Below the pieces are notes generated by a model that worked only from the letters and a program-made list of their open reading frames with translations, was not told the DNA's origin and searched no databases. A program made the position numbers and the translations under genes. Positions 1 through 10,906 of a stretch of DNA of 64,000 nt are shown here, one piece after another (the first letter of the stretch is position 1; each line of letters opens with the position of its first letter). Source of the DNA: Stramonita haemastoma (taxonomy: Eukaryota > Mollusca > Gastropoda > Neogastropoda > Muricidae); assembly GCA_030674155.1 (NCBI GenBank), contig CM060318.1, forward strand, positions 67,713,488-67,777,487. Direction: 5' to 3'.

Positions 1-531
1 AAGTTTGCATGAATGGCTTCTGTTAAGTACCGTGCCACATAGGCATCCATACTCCAACCTCTGTGTATTTTGTTCTACTTTAAAGGAGAGGCAGATTGTT
101 ATGCTAAGGGCTTGTCACAGCTTAAAACGATCTCAGCATAACATTTTTCAACATAGCAGTTTAATGTATGCCTTGGCACTTTGCCGTCATCAGTAACTGA
201 TAAAGCTTTTGTCCTGGGCTATATGTAAATCAAGGGATTCTGTGTTACCATGTTGATTTACCAGTTGATGTGTGGGTGGCAGAACAGGTGAATGAATGTG
301 CACATATTGACACATACATGGTTGTCTTGTGAAATTTGTGTGTGTGTGTGTGTGTTCTTCAGTTTAACGTCTATTCACATGAAGTGATTTTAGACAAAAA
401 CAAAAACAAAAAAATGTGAACAAGAAAATTGAACAATAGCTGAAACCATGCCAGATAACAAAGTTAAATATAAAACTAACTTTAACAAACTATAAATATT
501 GATTATCGGACTTCTTATTAGCGCTAACACA

Positions 532-603
<72 letters not shown>

Positions 604-640
604 GTGTTTGTTGTGTGTGTGTGTTGGTGTAGTGTGGTGG

Positions 641-685
<45 letters not shown>

Positions 686-707
686 GTGTGTGTGTGTGTG
701 TGTGTTG

Positions 708-745
<38 letters not shown>

Positions 746-761
746 TGTGTGGTGTGTGTTT

Positions 762-817
<56 letters not shown>

Positions 818-1655
818 TGTTGGTGTGTGTGCATCTGCATGTGTGTGTGTGTGTGTGTGCATCTGCATGTTTGTGTGTGTGTGTGTGTGTGTGTTTTATT
901 TATCTATTTTATTTTATTTTATTTTATATTTTATATCAATGTGTGTGTGTGTCTGTGTTTGTATGTATGTGTGTGTGAACAGAATATTTTCTCTGTGTCT
1001 GTGTCTCTGTGTGTTTGTGTTTGAGTTGTGTGCATGTGCACTCGTATGTGTGCATGTGTGTAAGCTAGAACTTTCTTACAAAAGTGGCATTAACAGTCAT
1101 GCCTGTGCCCATTTCCACTGCTGATGAAATCTGCCCAAGGTATCAGTTGAAAAAAGAAGCCATTCCTATCATATCACCACATTGATATGAATGAGCAACA
1201 CATGGTGTCATAATATCTGAGCTAGACAGCTTCAGATTTCCAGAATATTGTATGTTTTGGACACATTATTCTTGTGTATGTTGTGTGTGTGTGTGCATGC
1301 GTGCATGTGTTGTTTTCGTAGTAAAGATGCGTTGTTTAATATATTATCATGGCACAAGGATCATTTGTCATACATGTGTGTACGCATATCTTTGTGTTCA
1401 GGAGGTGGATGTTGATGGTGATCGATTCTAAGACAAAAAATCACTTGTAAAGAGTACAGATTCTATCATAATTCTTATGGAACTGGGCCTTTTCTCTTGT
1501 TTTTTGCTGTTAATAGCAGCAGGACGGTTTTTAATGAATTATAGCACTATATGATTAGACACTTGAGTACTAGGACTGTTAATGGATCCTAATATAGAAA
1601 ATCATGTGTTTATCCATCACCACTTTGGATTTTTAAACTGATCTATTTCCTTTAG
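1..1655. other. POFUT2 intron or upstream sequence, no exon seen
   Basis: No open frame here resembles the missing N-terminal part of the O-fucosyltransferase encoded downstream. The stretch is AT-rich with a large interrupted GT microsatellite at 533-895 and a smaller GT tract near 340. Because the first recognisable exon (1656) starts in mid-protein, this is most likely intron; the upstream exons lie outside the window. Confidence 0.6.
533..895. repeat. long interrupted (GT)n microsatellite
   Basis: About 360 bases of GT repeats, interrupted by TT, GG and GTTG variants and by two copies of a TGCATCTGCATG interruption near 830 and 858. Open frames here on both strands (runs of Cys-Val or Thr-His) are artefacts of the repeat. 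Confidence 0.97.
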
Positions 1656-1896
1656 AAGGGAAGATGGGTAATGATAGGGGTAAAGGGAAGGGGAGTGGGA
1701 GAGGAGTACCTGGAAATTGTAATCCATCACACATGAGTTGCAAACTGGTCATGTTTCAGAATGAAGAAACTGGACGGTGGGATGGGTGGTTCTTTGGGTA
1801 TGGGGATCACGTCAGTGCCCGCAAGCTGACCTGTGTGTCACTGCTGGGGTACTCCGCCCAGCTCCAGCCCTTTCTGTTGCACAACACCACTGCCAG
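1656..1896 (+). CDS. POFUT2: POFUT2 internal exon (first one in the window)
   Basis: Internal exon of GDP-fucose protein O-fucosyltransferase 2, the ER-lumenal enzyme that adds O-fucose to Ser/Thr of thrombospondin type 1 repeats. The acceptor is TTTCCTTTAG ending at 1655. The donor GT is at 1897, after the partial codon AG (phase 2). The translation contains GRWDGWFFGYGD and CVSLLGYSAQLQPFLLHNTTAR, which fit the family's RGWFWGYE region and the L-LRNTSAR segment. The 5' half (lysine/glycine-rich, near 1664-1710) is poorly conserved, so the acceptor is the least certain part. The six exons in this window total 902 nt: two leading bases plus exactly 300 codons including the stop. About 130 N-terminal residues (signal peptide, start of the fold) are missing to the left. 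Confidence 0.85.
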
Positions 1897-2537
1897 GTAT
1901 CCATCTGTCTACATATGTATCCCTGTTCCCTAGACTCTTCAGGTTATAATATGTCTACCCCTTGCTGTTCATACTTTCTAGCCACTGAGTATTGTCAGGA
2001 GTTTGGGGGCTGTGATTACAGTTATCATCATCCTTTTTTTTTTTTTTTTTTTTTTTCAAATGTGAATCCTTAAAGACTGTGAAAAAAATCTTCTGTGCAC
2101 TGGAGACATGATAGGAATGTAAAGATCTTTTCAGAGACCAGTCGGTCAGTATCTGTATGGCAAATCATTATTCTGAAATATGGGACTGACTGAATATCTG
2201 ATGATGGTGAATTTGACCCACAACTACCCCTCTCAATTAATTAATAGCGTAAAGAATAAAAATGATAATGCGGCCCTCTTGAAAGCTTAAACTCTGTTCA
2301 CACTTACATTTTTCTCTCACATTCAAGTAAACCTTTTATGGTGATCTTCGCTTTTTCCCTTTTTTCAGTTTATTTTCTTTTTTGCGAGGATTTGGTGAGG
2401 CTTGTGTTTATATGCTTTTTTTGGGGCATGGTTTGTTTAGGGAGGTTTATGGGACCAACCACCCTCCACCCCCTATAAAGGATACCCTTTGCAGCATGCA
2501 CCATCTCGTACTCATAAAAAAGCCCATGTTCCATGAG

Positions 2538-2800
2538 TAAAGGCAAAGCTGTTCCTATAACCTGTAGAATCGTTGGGGAGCAAGGTGTCCGAGACCTCAG
2601 CTTCTCTAGGGGCCAGCATGTTGAGGGTGGCGCAAATCTCCTCTCCCATGCTGCTTTACCTTCCCTGACCCTAAAGAGGGCAGGTACTCATTGACAGCTG
2701 GGTGAACTGGGGGGACTGTACTGAAGCCAAGGCAGCAAATTGGGCTCCTATTCATGGAGGCAACCATACTGGATGCTGCTTAAGACTACTTTGGCCAAGA
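2538..2800 (-). mobile_element. SINE family D, degraded copy
   Basis: Shares long stretches with 17222-17525, for example AGGGGCCAGCATGTTGAGG and CTAAAGAGGGCAGGTAC. The better copy at 17 kb has a tRNA-like head at its right end, so both copies point to the minus strand. This one has lost part of the head. Confidence 0.8.
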
Positions 2801-3112
2801 ATCCACCATCATAGAAAATAACAACACAATACTGACTGAAAAAAACCAGCAACAGTGATTGGTTCTGCATTGTAATAACACATTTTTGCTGGGGAGAACA
2901 TCCGTTATTTCAAACAGAGAAATCTGCTGCCACAGTCTCTGTAATACAATACTATGCAATGATCATAATCAGTGTCACAAAGGAGTGTGGTGATATGCTG
3001 TGAGATCCATTTTATATTAAAAAAAAAAAAAGATCCTTTATTGAGACTATGAGTATCTAATCTCGTGCACTATTTGAAATATATAGAATATGTGGGTTTG
3101 GGAGGTGGTGGA

Positions 3113-3153
3113 TTTTTTTCTTCTTTTCTTTTTCTTTCTTTCTTTCTTTCTTT

Positions 3154-3189
<36 letters not shown>

Positions 3190-3221
3190 TTTTTTCTTTC
3201 TTTCTTCTTTCTTTCTTTTCA

Positions 3222-3297
<76 letters not shown>

Positions 3298-3330
3298 TTC
3301 TTCCTTTCTTTCTTTATGTTGCTCTTTCTT
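3113..3330. repeat. compound (CTTT)n-(GTCT)n microsatellite
   Basis: CTTT repeats with irregular T runs up to about 3220, then about 18 consecutive GTCT units, then CTTT again. Strongly pyrimidine-rich on the plus strand. Lies in the intron about 200 bases upstream of the 48-bp minisatellite. Confidence 0.97.
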
Positions 3331-3534
3331 TCTTTCTCTTTTGCCTTACCACCCTTCTCTTCCACCATAATGAAAAATATGAGAGGTAATTAAATTCAAG
3401 TTGTTTAAAGTTGTGCTGTGTCTCTAGTACATGGATCAAATGAATCAAAGCCATTTCCTGGTGTTTATTCTTTTCCATGATTTTTTCTTTCTCCTCATCC
3501 CAACTTTCTCCCCCAGCTACATTCAGTTGGTTCC

Positions 3535-3963
3535 TTCACTATTTTATAAACACTTACTGATGTTGCAGAACTGTGATATTGCTTCACTATTTTATAAACA
3601 CTTATTGGTGTTGCAGAACTGTGATGTTGCTTCACTATTTTATAAACACTGATTGGTGTTGCAGAACTGTGATGTTGCTTCACTATTTTATAAACACTTA
3701 TTGGTGTTGCAGAAATGTGATATTGCTTCACTATTTTATAAACGCTGATTGGTGTTGCAGAACTGTGATGTTGCTTCACTATTTTATAAATACTGATTGG
3801 TGTTGCAGAACTGTGATGTTGCTTCACTATTTTATAAACACTGATTGGTGTTGCAGAACTGTAATGTTGCTTCAATATCTTAATGAATACTTAGTGGTGT
3901 TGCAGAACTGTGATGTTGCTTCAATATCTTATAAATACTTATTGGTGTTGCAGAACTGTGATG
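3535..3963 (+). repeat. 48-bp minisatellite that duplicates a 3' splice site
   Basis: Nine units start at 3535, 3583, 3631, 3679, 3727, 3775, 3823, 3871 and 3920; spacing is 48 bp except one of 49 (unit 3871). Each unit ends in TTGGTGTTGCAG (or close) followed by AACTGTGATG or a one-base variant. Those ten bases are the first ten of the POFUT2 exon starting at 3954, so the last unit is the real intron/exon junction. The eight earlier units are tandem copies of that junction. Confidence 0.95.
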
Positions 3964-4020
3964 GTCGACAGAGCTGAGGTGGTTCTTCATGACCGCTTTG
4001 GAGACAGATGGTACTGGGAG
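3954..4020 (+). CDS. POFUT2: POFUT2 exon, 67 nt
   Basis: Short exon with acceptor GGTGTTGCAG and donor GAG|GTACAG. Joined to the previous exon (AG|A) it reads R-TVMVDRAEVVLHDRFGD followed by RWYWE, matching the family's SVMLDRAENLLHDHYGG region. It ends on a codon boundary, and the next exon continues CRRSM. Eight copies of its 5' junction lie directly upstream. Use of the acceptor at 3905/3906 would add 16 codons in frame. The seven acceptors further upstream would shift the frame because of the single 49-bp unit and would end at TGA 3975-3977. Confidence 0.93.
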
Positions 4021-4449
4021 GTACAGTAACTGCTATTGTATTTTAAGTACTGTTCCTCATTTGGGGGAGGAGGGGGGACTGGGAAGATGGGGGAGGGTGA
4101 TGAGAGGATTGGTAGGGGCATGAATATGAGAAGTTAATGGATAGTTCATTTGGAGGATCACAGAGATGTCTCAGGAAGGTCAAGTTTGACTAACATTGGG
4201 CTACAGGATACTTGAACAATATTGACAATAAAATATCTTTATTAAGGCCAATATAAAAAAATGTGACATGTTGGGAAATAGTGAGCAATAAATGTAAATG
4301 CAACCATTGTTCAGCTGTTGTGCCAATAACTGTATGAAAGGTGAGTGCAGAAAGTATGAAATGCGGGGAAAACTGAAATCAATAACTGTATAGGTAACCA
4401 TTGTGATTGTTCAGCTGCTGCATCCTGCACAGGTGTTAGCTAGGTGTCA

Positions 4450-4700
4450 GCTTTTTTTTTTTCATTCTTTTATTTCGAGGATAATGGAATAAGCACTCAT
4501 GTGTTTTTTTTACATCCAGTCCTCATGTATATGTAGTTTTGTTAATATTGTCATCTGATCCCACTGGCACACAATAGCCTACTCTAATGAAAAGCAGAAC
4601 AGGTTTTAATGTGTGTGCAAGATGTTCTGCATGTGTTTGCACATGGGACCTCAGTTTATAGTATCATCCTACGGACTTTTAAGAAGAGAAAGGCAGCAGT
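4450..4700 (-). mobile_element. SINE family B, minus orientation
   Basis: Carries the family's diagnostic block GAGGATAATGGAATAAGCAC, then CATCCAGTCC, TGCAAGATGTTCTGCATG and a GGGACCTCAGTTT block. In other copies the tRNA-like head is at the opposite end, so this copy reads right to left with its T-rich left edge being the A-rich 3' tail. Confidence 0.85.
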
Positions 4701-4887
4701 ATGTGAGGAAGACAGAGAAAACAATGGGAAGACAACATCACAGGGTGGACTGGCCTTGGGTGGAACGATTTGCTATGGAAAGCAGGGGACTATGGAGAGT
4801 GGAGGAAGCTGGTTGCAAAATCTTTATCGGTGCCCCCATGGTCTAAAGGTCTACAGGATAGGTGAAGGTGAAATATGTGAGGATACA

Positions 4888-5005
4888 GAATGAAAACACA
4901 TCCCTGAAGTCAGAATGTGGCTACCTAAATGATGGAATAAAAATGATGGTCGCATACACAAAATCTCACCATTGATGAACCTTGGAGCTCTAGCTGAGGA
5001 GTGGG
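4888..5005 (+). mobile_element. SINE family C, 3' part
   Basis: Matches, in plus orientation, the body seen reversed at 6005-6110, 12088-12180 and 56995-57365: GTCAGAATGTGGCTACCT, then GGTCGCATACACAAAATC, then TCACCATTGATGAACC and GAGCTCTAGCTGAGG. Confidence 0.8.
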
Positions 5006-5474
5006 AAATAAAAAAAGAATGAGAAAATCATCTGTGGCAGAGGACACAGCCATTTATTTTCAGTATAGATTGTTCTGATATTGTGTTGGTGGTGTGGAAA
5101 AATTGTACAAGTTGATTCAAGGTATTATACATGTTATGAATTGTTTACGCTCTCACCTGCCTGACCGAGAGACTGATGAAAAAGGATTTTTTTTGTATTG
5201 CATAAGACTTAGTTGGGGGTTTTTTACCAGCCAATGATAGCTTCTTTTTTCTTTTAAAAAAAAAAATGATTTCATGCATCAGAGATGTACATTCATGTAT
5301 GATTATTATCAGATGGAGACTATAACTGGATGGTAAATCTCAATTGTCTTCTCCCATGGGTTCGTGAAGTTGTGAGTTTAAATATATGCAGTGGTATCTA
5401 GTGAATTGATGGTGAGATTTTTACAATCTCCCAAGTCAACTTAGAGTGGAGACCTACATGTACTTTAATTCCCT

Positions 5475-5630
5475 TCATGTATATACACATACAAAAGACG
5501 AAATATGCATGTTAAAGACCCCATCAATTATGTCAGCGTTCAGCGGGTTACAGAAACATGAATATACTCAGCAGGAATCCTGTGCAAAAATATTAGCCAC
5601 TCTGAAGTCAGAATATGTCAGCTGAGGGCA
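5475..5630 (+). mobile_element. SINE family C, middle part
   Basis: Contains GTTAAAGACCCCATCAATTA, GTCAGCGTTCAGCGGGTTAC and CTCTGAAGTCAGAATATG. This corresponds to the block between the tRNA head and the 3' body of the copy at 56995-57365. Diverged and truncated. Confidence 0.65.
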
Positions 5631-6004
5631 GCAGGCAGTCTTCCAGCAGGGTTACAAACACAGGAGAAGACCAGGCAGGGAACATCCCACCCAGTAAGGG
5701 AGCTCAGAGAAGAGAGTATGATAATCACATAGAAGGGAATGTGTGTGGTACCTGTAACATGTCAATCACAAATAGATTGCAGCCATTAGCATTGAAAACA
5801 TTATTGCTGTTGGTAGTAGAGCCTTTTTTCTGAGGATCTCCAGATTTCTGTATAGATCTTTCACAGAAGGTTATATATCAGGATTTTACCATAGAAATAG
5901 AATTCTGTGTTAAAGACTAACAACAATACAGTACAGTCTTTTAAAACTTAGATTTTGTCATGCAGATAGTATTCCTTTTTTCTTTTTTTTTTGATCGTTC
6001 CTCA

Positions 6005-6110
6005 CCTAGAGCTCAGAGGTTCACCAATGGTAAGATATTGCATATGTGACCATTTTTACTCACCATTAAGGTAGCTGCATTCTGTACTTGGGGATGTATT
6101 CCACAGTTAA
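6005..6110 (-). mobile_element. SINE family C fragment
   Basis: GAGCTCAGAGGTTCACCAATG, TGACCATTTTTACTCACC and ATTAAGGTAGCTGCATTC form the reversed 3' body of family C. It lies about 70 bases upstream of the acceptor of the next POFUT2 exon. Confidence 0.8.
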
Positions 6111-6178
6111 TTATGTTATGCAGTGACTGCAGTCAGGTGAAACATTTTGATGGTCTCCTTTCTTTCTGTTATCCCCAG

Positions 6179-6304
6179 TGCCGGCGCAGCATGCGTTTCT
6201 CCAAAGCGCTCCGTGACATCGGGGACACATTCAGGAGAGAGTTCCTGGACTCCACCGATGAAAAAGACAACACAGTGTTGGATGAGGACTGGACCAAAAT
6301 GAGA
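6179..6304 (+). CDS. POFUT2: POFUT2 exon, 126 nt
   Basis: Acceptor TTCTGTTATCCCCAG and donor AGA|GTGAGT; both ends are on codon boundaries. The translation begins CRRSMRFSKALRDIGDTFRR and ends EDWTKMR. This corresponds to the family's RRSMVFARHLREVGDEFRS ... EDWMKMK. It forms part of the Rossmann-like fold between the two halves of the GT68 catalytic domain. Confidence 0.95.
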
Positions 6305-6675
6305 GTGAGTGTTGCCTGGGCTGTTGATATAGTTTAAGTTGTTTTCATCTCTGGTGCCAGGTTTGTTTTTATTTCTTCTTCATCACCATTTGCACTGTTG
6401 CTGTCGCAGGTCACTTTTGACCATTTCAAACCAGGAGTGTTACGGAGACACCATGTATTAAATTTGGTCATCAGTGATGTCTGCAACAATTTTACAAGTT
6501 ACAGATCCATAGAGCCCAAGGATTTCACACTAAAACCAATAATTTTCAGTTTGTCTTTAGACTTTGTATAGACTGCTGGATGTTTTTCAAAGTGCAGTTT
6601 CTGCTTTTTGATTCCTTTATGCTGTGTACTATTGACTGTCATTTTGATATGGTTTGGACCTGTGTTTTTCCCCAG

Positions 6676-6856
6676 AGAAAACATGGAGAGGCCAAAGGAG
6701 GGCCATATGTAGCAGTCCATTTACGAAGAGCTGACTTCCTGTACTCCAGACCAAAGGACGTGCCATCCATGGAGGAGGCAGCGAAGCAGCTGAAGGCTGT
6801 GATGGACCAACAGAAAGTGAAGACTCTCTTCATCGCCTCAGACGCTTCACAGCAAG
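6676..6856 (+). CDS. POFUT2: POFUT2 exon with the HLRR GDP-fucose motif
   Basis: Acceptor TTTTTCCCCAG and donor CAAG|GTCACA (phase 1). The translation starts RKHGEAKGGPYVAVHLRRAD and continues through DVPSMEEAAKQLKAVM to LFIASDASQQ. HLRR (codons at 6718-6729) is the conserved GDP-fucose-binding motif of protein O-fucosyltransferases, with the catalytically important arginine. The long open frame running through it (6580-7302) is chance read-through of both introns. The intron to its left is only 371 nt. Confidence 0.95.
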
Positions 6857-8905
6857 GTCACACTGCTTTGCTGACTCTTCTTTTAGTTTGCTGCTTTAAC
6901 GACATTTTATTAAACAAAGCATCTTACATCTGTATAAACAACAATCAACAGCAGCATAGCAACAACCAGCTGAAAGCTTCAATAGTGCTTAACCGTCTTA
7001 GCCCCGTTGCGGCGCCGCAGCCGCCCATAACAGCACCTGCTGCTAGATTCCGTTGCGGCCGTAGCCGCCCGTTGGTCCTGACCACGTGGGCAGTACTTTT
7101 CCATCACACACATACCTCGTGGTTCTCACACAATGTGTCTGAAATTTGGTGGGGCGATGCAGGGAAGGTTTCAGATGGTGCCAGTGATAAATTTAGACCA
7201 CTAACAGTGTGTACTTGGGAGGGAAGGAAGAAAGCAAGGCTGGCGATAGAAACGCCTTTCACTCATAACGCGTGGCGAAAAAAATGGCGTCTTCGTTGGT
7301 AGCAGACGATTCATCTAACTAACTAGACAATAAAATGAACGTGTTTGCATTGGAAGTAGAAAAAATTCAATGATAAATATTAAGTGAGTCAGAAATAAAA
7401 AACTGACGGGGGAGAAGAGAAAGGAAATAACGCAGTTAGAGAGAAGAATGAACCCGACTACACGGCACATTCCTGCAAGCGTGGCGACCTGTGCTACCCA
7501 CACGCTGTGGAGAAATTTGACGGGGGGGGGGGGGGAGGGGGAGGTCCACAGCATAAACACCAGAAAATGTGACGCCTTTTGTCTATTTTCTAGTTAATAC
7601 CACACTTTTTATTTGAAACTCAAGGGACAGATTTGCTGATGACGAAAATACCGAGAAGGAAAAGAAAATAGATCTCAAGTCTGCCAAGATGCCACAGGTG
7701 ACAGCGATAGGTACACCCCCGACACATCCACATTTTGTGCTTTCTGTGATGTGATGTGTCCCTGTGCCATCACTATGACTACTTTAAAGGCTATCACGAT
7801 TAAAATTTTGTAGAATTACAGAAGTTCTGTGTTGTTTCATGTTTGTCACACCTGTGTGGTGACACTGGTGACAATGTGACACTTATGTACAATATTACAC
7901 TTCTGTGCACTTAACAAACATGTGGTAAGACATAGACATCTGAAATGCAGTATATAGGTAAGATATTGATTGAATATTCCTTGTTTTCAAAAGACAAAAA
8001 ACCAGTTAAACAAAAAGTATGCCTCATCAAGACATATAAAACAATAGGTGTTATGAGGACATTGTGTGACACATCCTTGAAGTACAATTGCACACAAACA
8101 TTAATAAACACGTTAGCTAGGCATCAGTTCTTTATTCAACACTTACATGTATGAATTTGTGTCTATTCCATATATATTTTGCTGGTTTATTGTATACAAC
8201 ATACTTTTACCTGTGATTGGTGACAAATAAGGTGACAACGACACGACATTTTGTGACCAGACATGTAAACTTGTCTTAAAATGCAAGTACAAAGATATAT
8301 CTAGCTTGTGACAAAATTTCAGCTTGATAGCTTGTCATGCACACAGACAATTGTCTCAGGAGTAGACTATGTCAGTTTGGGGTAGAAAACTTTAAAAGAA
8401 TTCAAAATCTACAGGCAGTTTAGCTCTGTAGAATTCAACAACAAGAGGGTTAAAAGATATCATTAGTATGATGACCGGTGGACAAATGCATAATACTTGA
8501 TGTCTTTACAATAATGCTCAGTGCTCATATACATTCCTTATCATTTTTACTTGAAAAACGGAGTCATGAAGAAAAAAAGTGTATCGAGTAAGCAAACAAA
8601 TATAGACTGACTTTGTTGATTTTCATTCTCTTCTTGTCTCATTCGTTTTTGTTTTTGTTTTTTTAAATTCATCTTCTTCTGTAGTTCACTTTTACACAAG
8701 TAAATGTGCCTGGCAAGTCCTTTTCAGCTCCTCTTGTGGGCCGCACGGCTTGTTTTTCAGGGTTGGTTCATTTTCGTTAACATTGTCGTGTGTATGTTTT
8801 GGGTTGTTGGCGGGTGTAGTGATGATGGGTGTAGTGATGATGGGTGGTGTGATGATGGGTGTTGATGGTGGTGGTGAAGGCAGTGTGGAAACTGACTGTG
8901 GGCAG
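6857..8905 (+). other. POFUT2 intron holding a possible DNA transposon
   Basis: Intron between 6856 and 8906. Most of it lies inside a candidate TTAA-bounded element (6989-8453). The rest is AT-rich with a poly-T run and ATGATGGGTG-type short repeats near 8820-8880. No exon seen. Confidence 0.7.
6989..8453. mobile_element. possible degenerate TTAA (piggyBac-like) element
   Basis: The left edge reads TTAACCGTCTTAGCCCC. The right edge, reverse-complemented, reads TTAACCCTCTTGTTGTT, so 10 of the first 11 bases agree. The left end carries a GC-rich subterminal direct repeat (CCGTTGCGGC at 7004 and again near 7051), unlike the AT-rich surroundings. A G12 run is at 7520. No transposase frame is seen; a short frame MASSLVADDSSN at about 7284 could be a relic of an N-terminus, but that is speculative. 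There is no empty site to confirm the boundaries. Confidence 0.4.
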
Positions 8906-9035
8906 AGGTGAGGCAGCTGCAGGAACTCCTGAAGGAGTACCAGGTGCTCCGCTTCCAGCCCTCCACAGAGATCCTGGACACCTACAAAGACGGGGGCGTG
9001 GCCATCATCGACCAGTGGATCTGCTCCCATGCCAA
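8906..9035 (+). CDS. POFUT2: POFUT2 exon, 130 nt
   Basis: Acceptor GTGGGCAG and donor CCAA|GTCAGT (phase 2). The split codon G|AG gives Glu. The translation begins [18 protein letters not shown] and ends [18 protein letters not shown]. The [12 protein letters not shown](A/S)HA segment is nearly invariant in POFUT2 and lines the nucleotide-sugar site. Confidence 0.95.
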
Positions 9036-9356
9036 GTCAGTGGCAGACATTTTAGACATCTTGCTTTGTGTCTGCTGGAATCTCTAGGGGGGTGCAATAG
9101 TCCAATGCTTGTGAAGGCAGGGTAAAGGAATAGTCTGTGTCAAAAATTGATGTGTTTTACTTATCAGAGGTAGAAAATAAATGCTTACTATTTAGGAAGG
9201 TGTTTAAGTTTGCTTGGTCGAAGGGTGGAGGGAGAAAAAAAAAGAGTGACAATCGTAGTTGTACCTTGTAATTGTGCAGTGTAGATTCTATCGTGTTTTC
9301 CATTTTAATGTAAACCTACTTTAAATGTTTGTGCTATCATGGTGTGTGTGTGTGGT

Positions 9357-9422
<66 letters not shown>

Positions 9423-9819
9423 ATAGAATACCTGATCTTATACAGTATGGTAGCAAAACAATAGAGTTCAGAAATAAGTTCAGTGCAAAAATTCCAAAGA
9501 GTATATTAAATTCATCCCTTATGAAGGCAGTAGTCTCCCCTTTGTTTTGAAAGCTGTACGGCATCTTTTCTGATGACAACCCCCTCCCCCCCCCCCCCCC
9601 AAAAAAAAAAACAAACCCAAACAAACAAACAAACCTTCCTATTTAATTTTTTAGAGATATTGTTATAGTAAATGTAATGAGACTATGGCACTGAAAGATA
9701 CTTCTATGTAACCACGCACTGTATCACACAATACATATATCTATGCTATCAAGCATACATGTGCATTTCCTAACATATTGTACTTAATGGTTGTTTTTTT
9801 TCTGGCAACAAATGTGCAG
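9036..9819 (+). other. last POFUT2 intron
   Basis: Contains the GT microsatellite at 9341-9424 and a C-rich then A-rich run at about 9583-9611. It ends in ACAAATGTGCAG. Nothing else recognised. Confidence 0.8.
9341..9424. repeat. (GT)n microsatellite
   Basis: About 80 bases of GT with a GGTGG and a TTT interruption, inside the last POFUT2 intron. Confidence 0.97.
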
Positions 9820-9976
9820 ATACTTCATTGGAACCAAAGAGTCGACCTTTTCTTTTCGAATTCAAGATGAGCGGGAAATTCTGGGGTTTGCTCCATCTAC
9901 TTCCTTTAACCGGCTTTGTGGAGACAAGGACAAGGAATGCGAGCAGCCGGCCCAGTGGACCATCGTCTACAATTGA
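9820..9976 (+). CDS. POFUT2: POFUT2 terminal coding exon
   Basis: The split codon AA|A gives Lys; then [36 protein letters not shown] and [12 protein letters not shown], then TGA at 9974-9976. The STFSFRI..EREILG core, NR(L/F)CGD and the paired cysteines of CGD...CEQP are the C-terminal signature of POFUT2 and separate it from POFUT1. There is no obvious KDEL-type retention tail, as is usual for this enzyme. The 3'UTR end is unclear: AATAAA occurs at 11603 and 15181. Confidence 0.97.
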
Positions 9977-10522
9977 ACAATAACTGTCTGATGTGCTGGA
10001 CCAATCTGTAGTAACGGGTGTGTGAAACACAGACCTTGAGTCTGTTGTTGGGTTTGATTTGATATAATTTTTTTCCCCCAGTTTGTTGTGCCCGTTACTT
10101 GCCTGTTGGAGTTTTTTTGTGTTTGTTTTTTGTTTTGTTGGGGGTTTGTTGTTGTTGTTGTTTTTGGGGGGGCAGTGTCCATTTCACCTAACCAAAAATC
10201 CTGAAACTGCTGTACTTTTGGGGTGTGTACATTTGAACTGCTTTTGTTTTTACTGCAGTAACTTCTTTTCCTGGTTTTGTTGTTGTTAGGGGTTGCTTTT
10301 GTTAGGATTTTGTTGTTGTTGTTTTTTTTGGGGGGTGGGGGGGCAGGGGGAGGTGCTTTATTTTGGTTGGTTTCGTTTTCGGATTAGGGGTTATTGTTTG
10401 TTTTGTTTCCCCAACTCTTTTTATTTTGGGGGGGTGAATGTTCAGAATTTTGAGCTTCTCACCCAGGTATAAAAAAAAAGAGGGACTCAAGAATATTTTG
10501 ATAACTATCTCAGTTGAGAAAT

Positions 10523-10745
10523 TAAGGAGAGACAGAGAGAGAGAGAGAGAGAGAGATAGGCAAGGCAAGGATGACAGATACGTTCTGATGCACCCTCTAG
10601 GTGAGAGAGAGAGTGTGTGTGTGTGTGTGTGTTGAAGACAGAAAATGTTTTTGTGTGCATATGTTTGTACTAATGACCTGTTACAGACTGTTTTAAAGTT
10701 ACTCTTGGTCAAAATATGATTTTTGTAGTGTGTGTGTGTGTGTGT

Positions 10746-10785
<40 letters not shown>
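10523..10785. repeat. (GA)n and (GT)n microsatellites
   Basis: GA tract at about 10531-10556, GAGAGA/GTGTGT near 10601-10632, and a second GT tract at about 10729-10784. Confidence 0.95.
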
Positions 10786-10906
10786 GTAAGCAAATAAGTT
10801 ATGGATTTGTGTATGTGTCAACAGGGTACCAGAATTTCAAACACCCCAGGCTTGCCTGTTTACATGTTTGTTAACTTTAATAACATTTTCTTTTCAGTGA
10901 ATCCTT

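Larger units (their letters stand above)
1897..3953 (+). other. POFUT2 intron with repeats
   Basis: Intron between the exons ending at 1896 and starting at 3954. It contains a poly-T run near 2034-2056, a SINE (2538-2800), a CTTT/GTCT microsatellite (3113-3330) and the 48-bp minisatellite that runs into the next exon. No additional exon is needed: the flanking codons join as AG|A (Arg), matching the family. Confidence 0.8.
4021..6178 (+). other. POFUT2 intron with SINE fragments
   Basis: Intron between 4020 and 6179. Apart from the SINE pieces listed separately (4450-4700, 4888-5005, 5475-5630, 6005-6110), I see only AT-rich unique sequence and short poly-A/poly-T runs. The open frames in it have no recognisable content. 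Confidence 0.7.

Noticed and set aside
490..1124. Open frames of 114-162 codons on both strands
   Set aside because: They are GT/CA microsatellite translations (Cys-Val and Thr-His runs).
3495..3977. Frames of 126-134 codons with repeated 16-residue units over the minisatellite
   Set aside because: A 48-bp repeat is open by construction. The region is intronic because the flanking POFUT2 exons join correctly without it. It is also not a CRISPR array: units are contiguous, without spacers.
6580..7302. 240-codon open frame treated as one gene
   Set aside because: Only 6676-6856 matches POFUT2 and it is bounded by good splice sites; the rest is intron.
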